From assembly GCF_005796105.1 (NCBI RefSeq), contig NZ_VAUO01000001.1:1048740-1112739 (forward strand): 64,000 bases of DNA. The letters run 5' to 3'. The notes beneath the pieces are model-generated. The model was not told where the DNA came from and made no database searches. It was given only the letters and a program-made list of their open reading frames with translations. The DNA comes from Pseudomonas mosselii. GTDB taxonomy: Bacteria > Pseudomonadota > Gammaproteobacteria > Pseudomonadales > Pseudomonadaceae. The position numbers were made by a program, and so were the translations under genes. Positions 63,601 to 64,000 of this stretch are shown here, one piece after another (position 1 is the stretch's first letter; every line of letters begins with the position of its first letter).

Positions 63601-63964
63601 TTGTCAACTTGCCCAAAACCCGTATCTAAGTGTTGATCTTCCAGCCCCTAGAGAGTCTGATCGCCATTGGCTCTTTGAGGGGCGAATCAAGGACTTTCCG
63701 AACGCGCCGCTATTCGCAACGTCAGCCCACCGTACTGCAACTCTCCCTGGGACGAGCGGCTTTGCCTTGATCGGCGAGGGTCACGTGTCAGCTCTCCACT
63801 TTCTTGGTCAACGGTCCGAATACTCACTTAGCTTCTCGCCCCTCCATGAAGCTAACCATGCAGCCAGCGAAGAAGATCAGGTTCCCCCGGCAAGAAGGAC
63901 ATTGAGCCAGTTCAATCACGGCCTTCTTGAAAGCGGGGCGGCGGCTCTTCTTCATGCCTACTGA
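63572..63964 (+). CDS. Possible uncharacterised protein overlapping the Ala/Gly-rich gene
   Basis: 130 aa if started at the ATG at 63572, which lies 29 bases inside the previous gene in another frame; no ribosome site is evident. The part after residue 10 (NPYLSVDLPAPRESDRHWLF, EGRIKDFPNAPLFATSAHRT) looks protein-like, the C-terminal third less so. It could be an immunity or partner protein, a frameshifted extension of the upstream gene, or chance. Its stop coincides with a possible insertion-sequence edge. Confidence 0.35.
   Translation: MGCSSCLKIDCQLAQNPYLSVDLPAPRESDRHWLFEGRIKDFPNAPLFATSAHRTATLPGTSGFALIGEGHVSALHFLGQRSEYSLSFSPLHEANHAASEEDQVPPARRTLSQFNHGLLESGAAALLHAY
63824..63955 (-). CDS. 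Possible 43-aa Lys-rich protein with CxxC motif
   Basis: Minus-strand ORF starting MKKSRRPAFKKAVIELAQ, then CPSCRGNLIFFAGC, ending EGREAK. The basic N terminus and Cys pairs look non-random, but the ribosome site is weak and it competes with the plus-strand ORF at 63572-63964. Only one of the two is likely real. Confidence 0.3.
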   Translation of the reverse strand: MKKSRRPAFKKAVIELAQCPSCRGNLIFFAGCMVSFMEGREAK

Positions 63965-64000
63965 ACTGGCCTAATGATTTTGGACACCTTCATCGGGCGC
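63962..64000. mobile_element. Possible left end of an insertion sequence
   Basis: The sequence from 63962 begins TGAACTGGCC and continues with TGATTTTGGACACC, which resembles IS3-type terminal repeats (TG start, GGACA). The upstream ORF stops exactly at this TGA. The element body, if any, lies outside the window. Confidence 0.25.

Overview
The window is high-GC chromosomal DNA of a fluorescent Pseudomonas, most likely the Pseudomonas putida group. Support comes from codon use, a putida-type REP element, a CrcY-like small RNA next to an HMG-CoA lyase gene, and gene order that recalls the mvaB/ccoG/emrAB region of KT2440 (from memory, not searched). No rRNA, tRNA or CRISPR array was seen.

Layout. 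1-616: cut-off proline-racemase-family gene. 850-3818: ECF sigma/anti-sigma pair divergent from a periplasmic catalase-like peroxidase and a cytochrome b561, with two facing ECF-type promoters. 3898-9983: MFS exporter, XRE-cupin regulator, isomerase, degenerate SDR, TetR, a putative metalloprotein, then a MerR regulator and HMG-CoA lyase. 10016-10530: a CrcY-like sRNA with CbrB-like half-sites, an IHF match and a sigma-54 promoter. 10756-19899: ccoG, a MocR regulator, a hybrid kinase, an SDR and an EmrAB-MarR efflux locus. 20151-26104: BMP-type ABC importer (probably nucleosides/purines) plus a 2-oxoglutarate oxygenase.

26271-50920 is the centrepiece, a near-complete aromatic amine / 4-hydroxyphenylacetate (4-HPA) catabolic region. 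It holds a chemoreceptor, HpaR and HpaA regulators, hpaG1-G2-E-D-F-X-H-I for the homoprotocatechuate meta pathway, and a two-component hydroxylase of the Acinetobacter C1/C2 type (hpaC, hpaB). A TetR gene, a second hpaR and a tyrosyl-tRNA synthetase with a Tyr-rich leader peptide follow. Next come an amine-oxidase-like flavoprotein, cupin, FeaR-like activator, permease, aldehyde dehydrogenase and porin. Together they suggest uptake of an aromatic amine such as tyramine, oxidation to 4-HPA, hydroxylation to homoprotocatechuate, ring cleavage and conversion to TCA intermediates.

Regulation is visible in the DNA. A 14-bp TTAAC-type motif occurs twice in the hpaG1 promoter and again near the second hpaR and the feaR-like gene. 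CA-rich Hfq/Crc-type motifs lie upstream of hpaX, hpaB, hpaC, feaR, the permease and dctA, while the CrcY-like antagonist RNA sits in the same window.

51167-62896: LysR plus Na+/H+ antiporter, a second chemoreceptor, an atypical subtilase, LysR, and a tartrate/fumarate dehydratase-DctA-LysR locus. 62897-64000 differs: lower GC, a frameshifted DUF6434-like remnant, an Ala/Gly-rich small membrane protein and a possible insertion-sequence edge.
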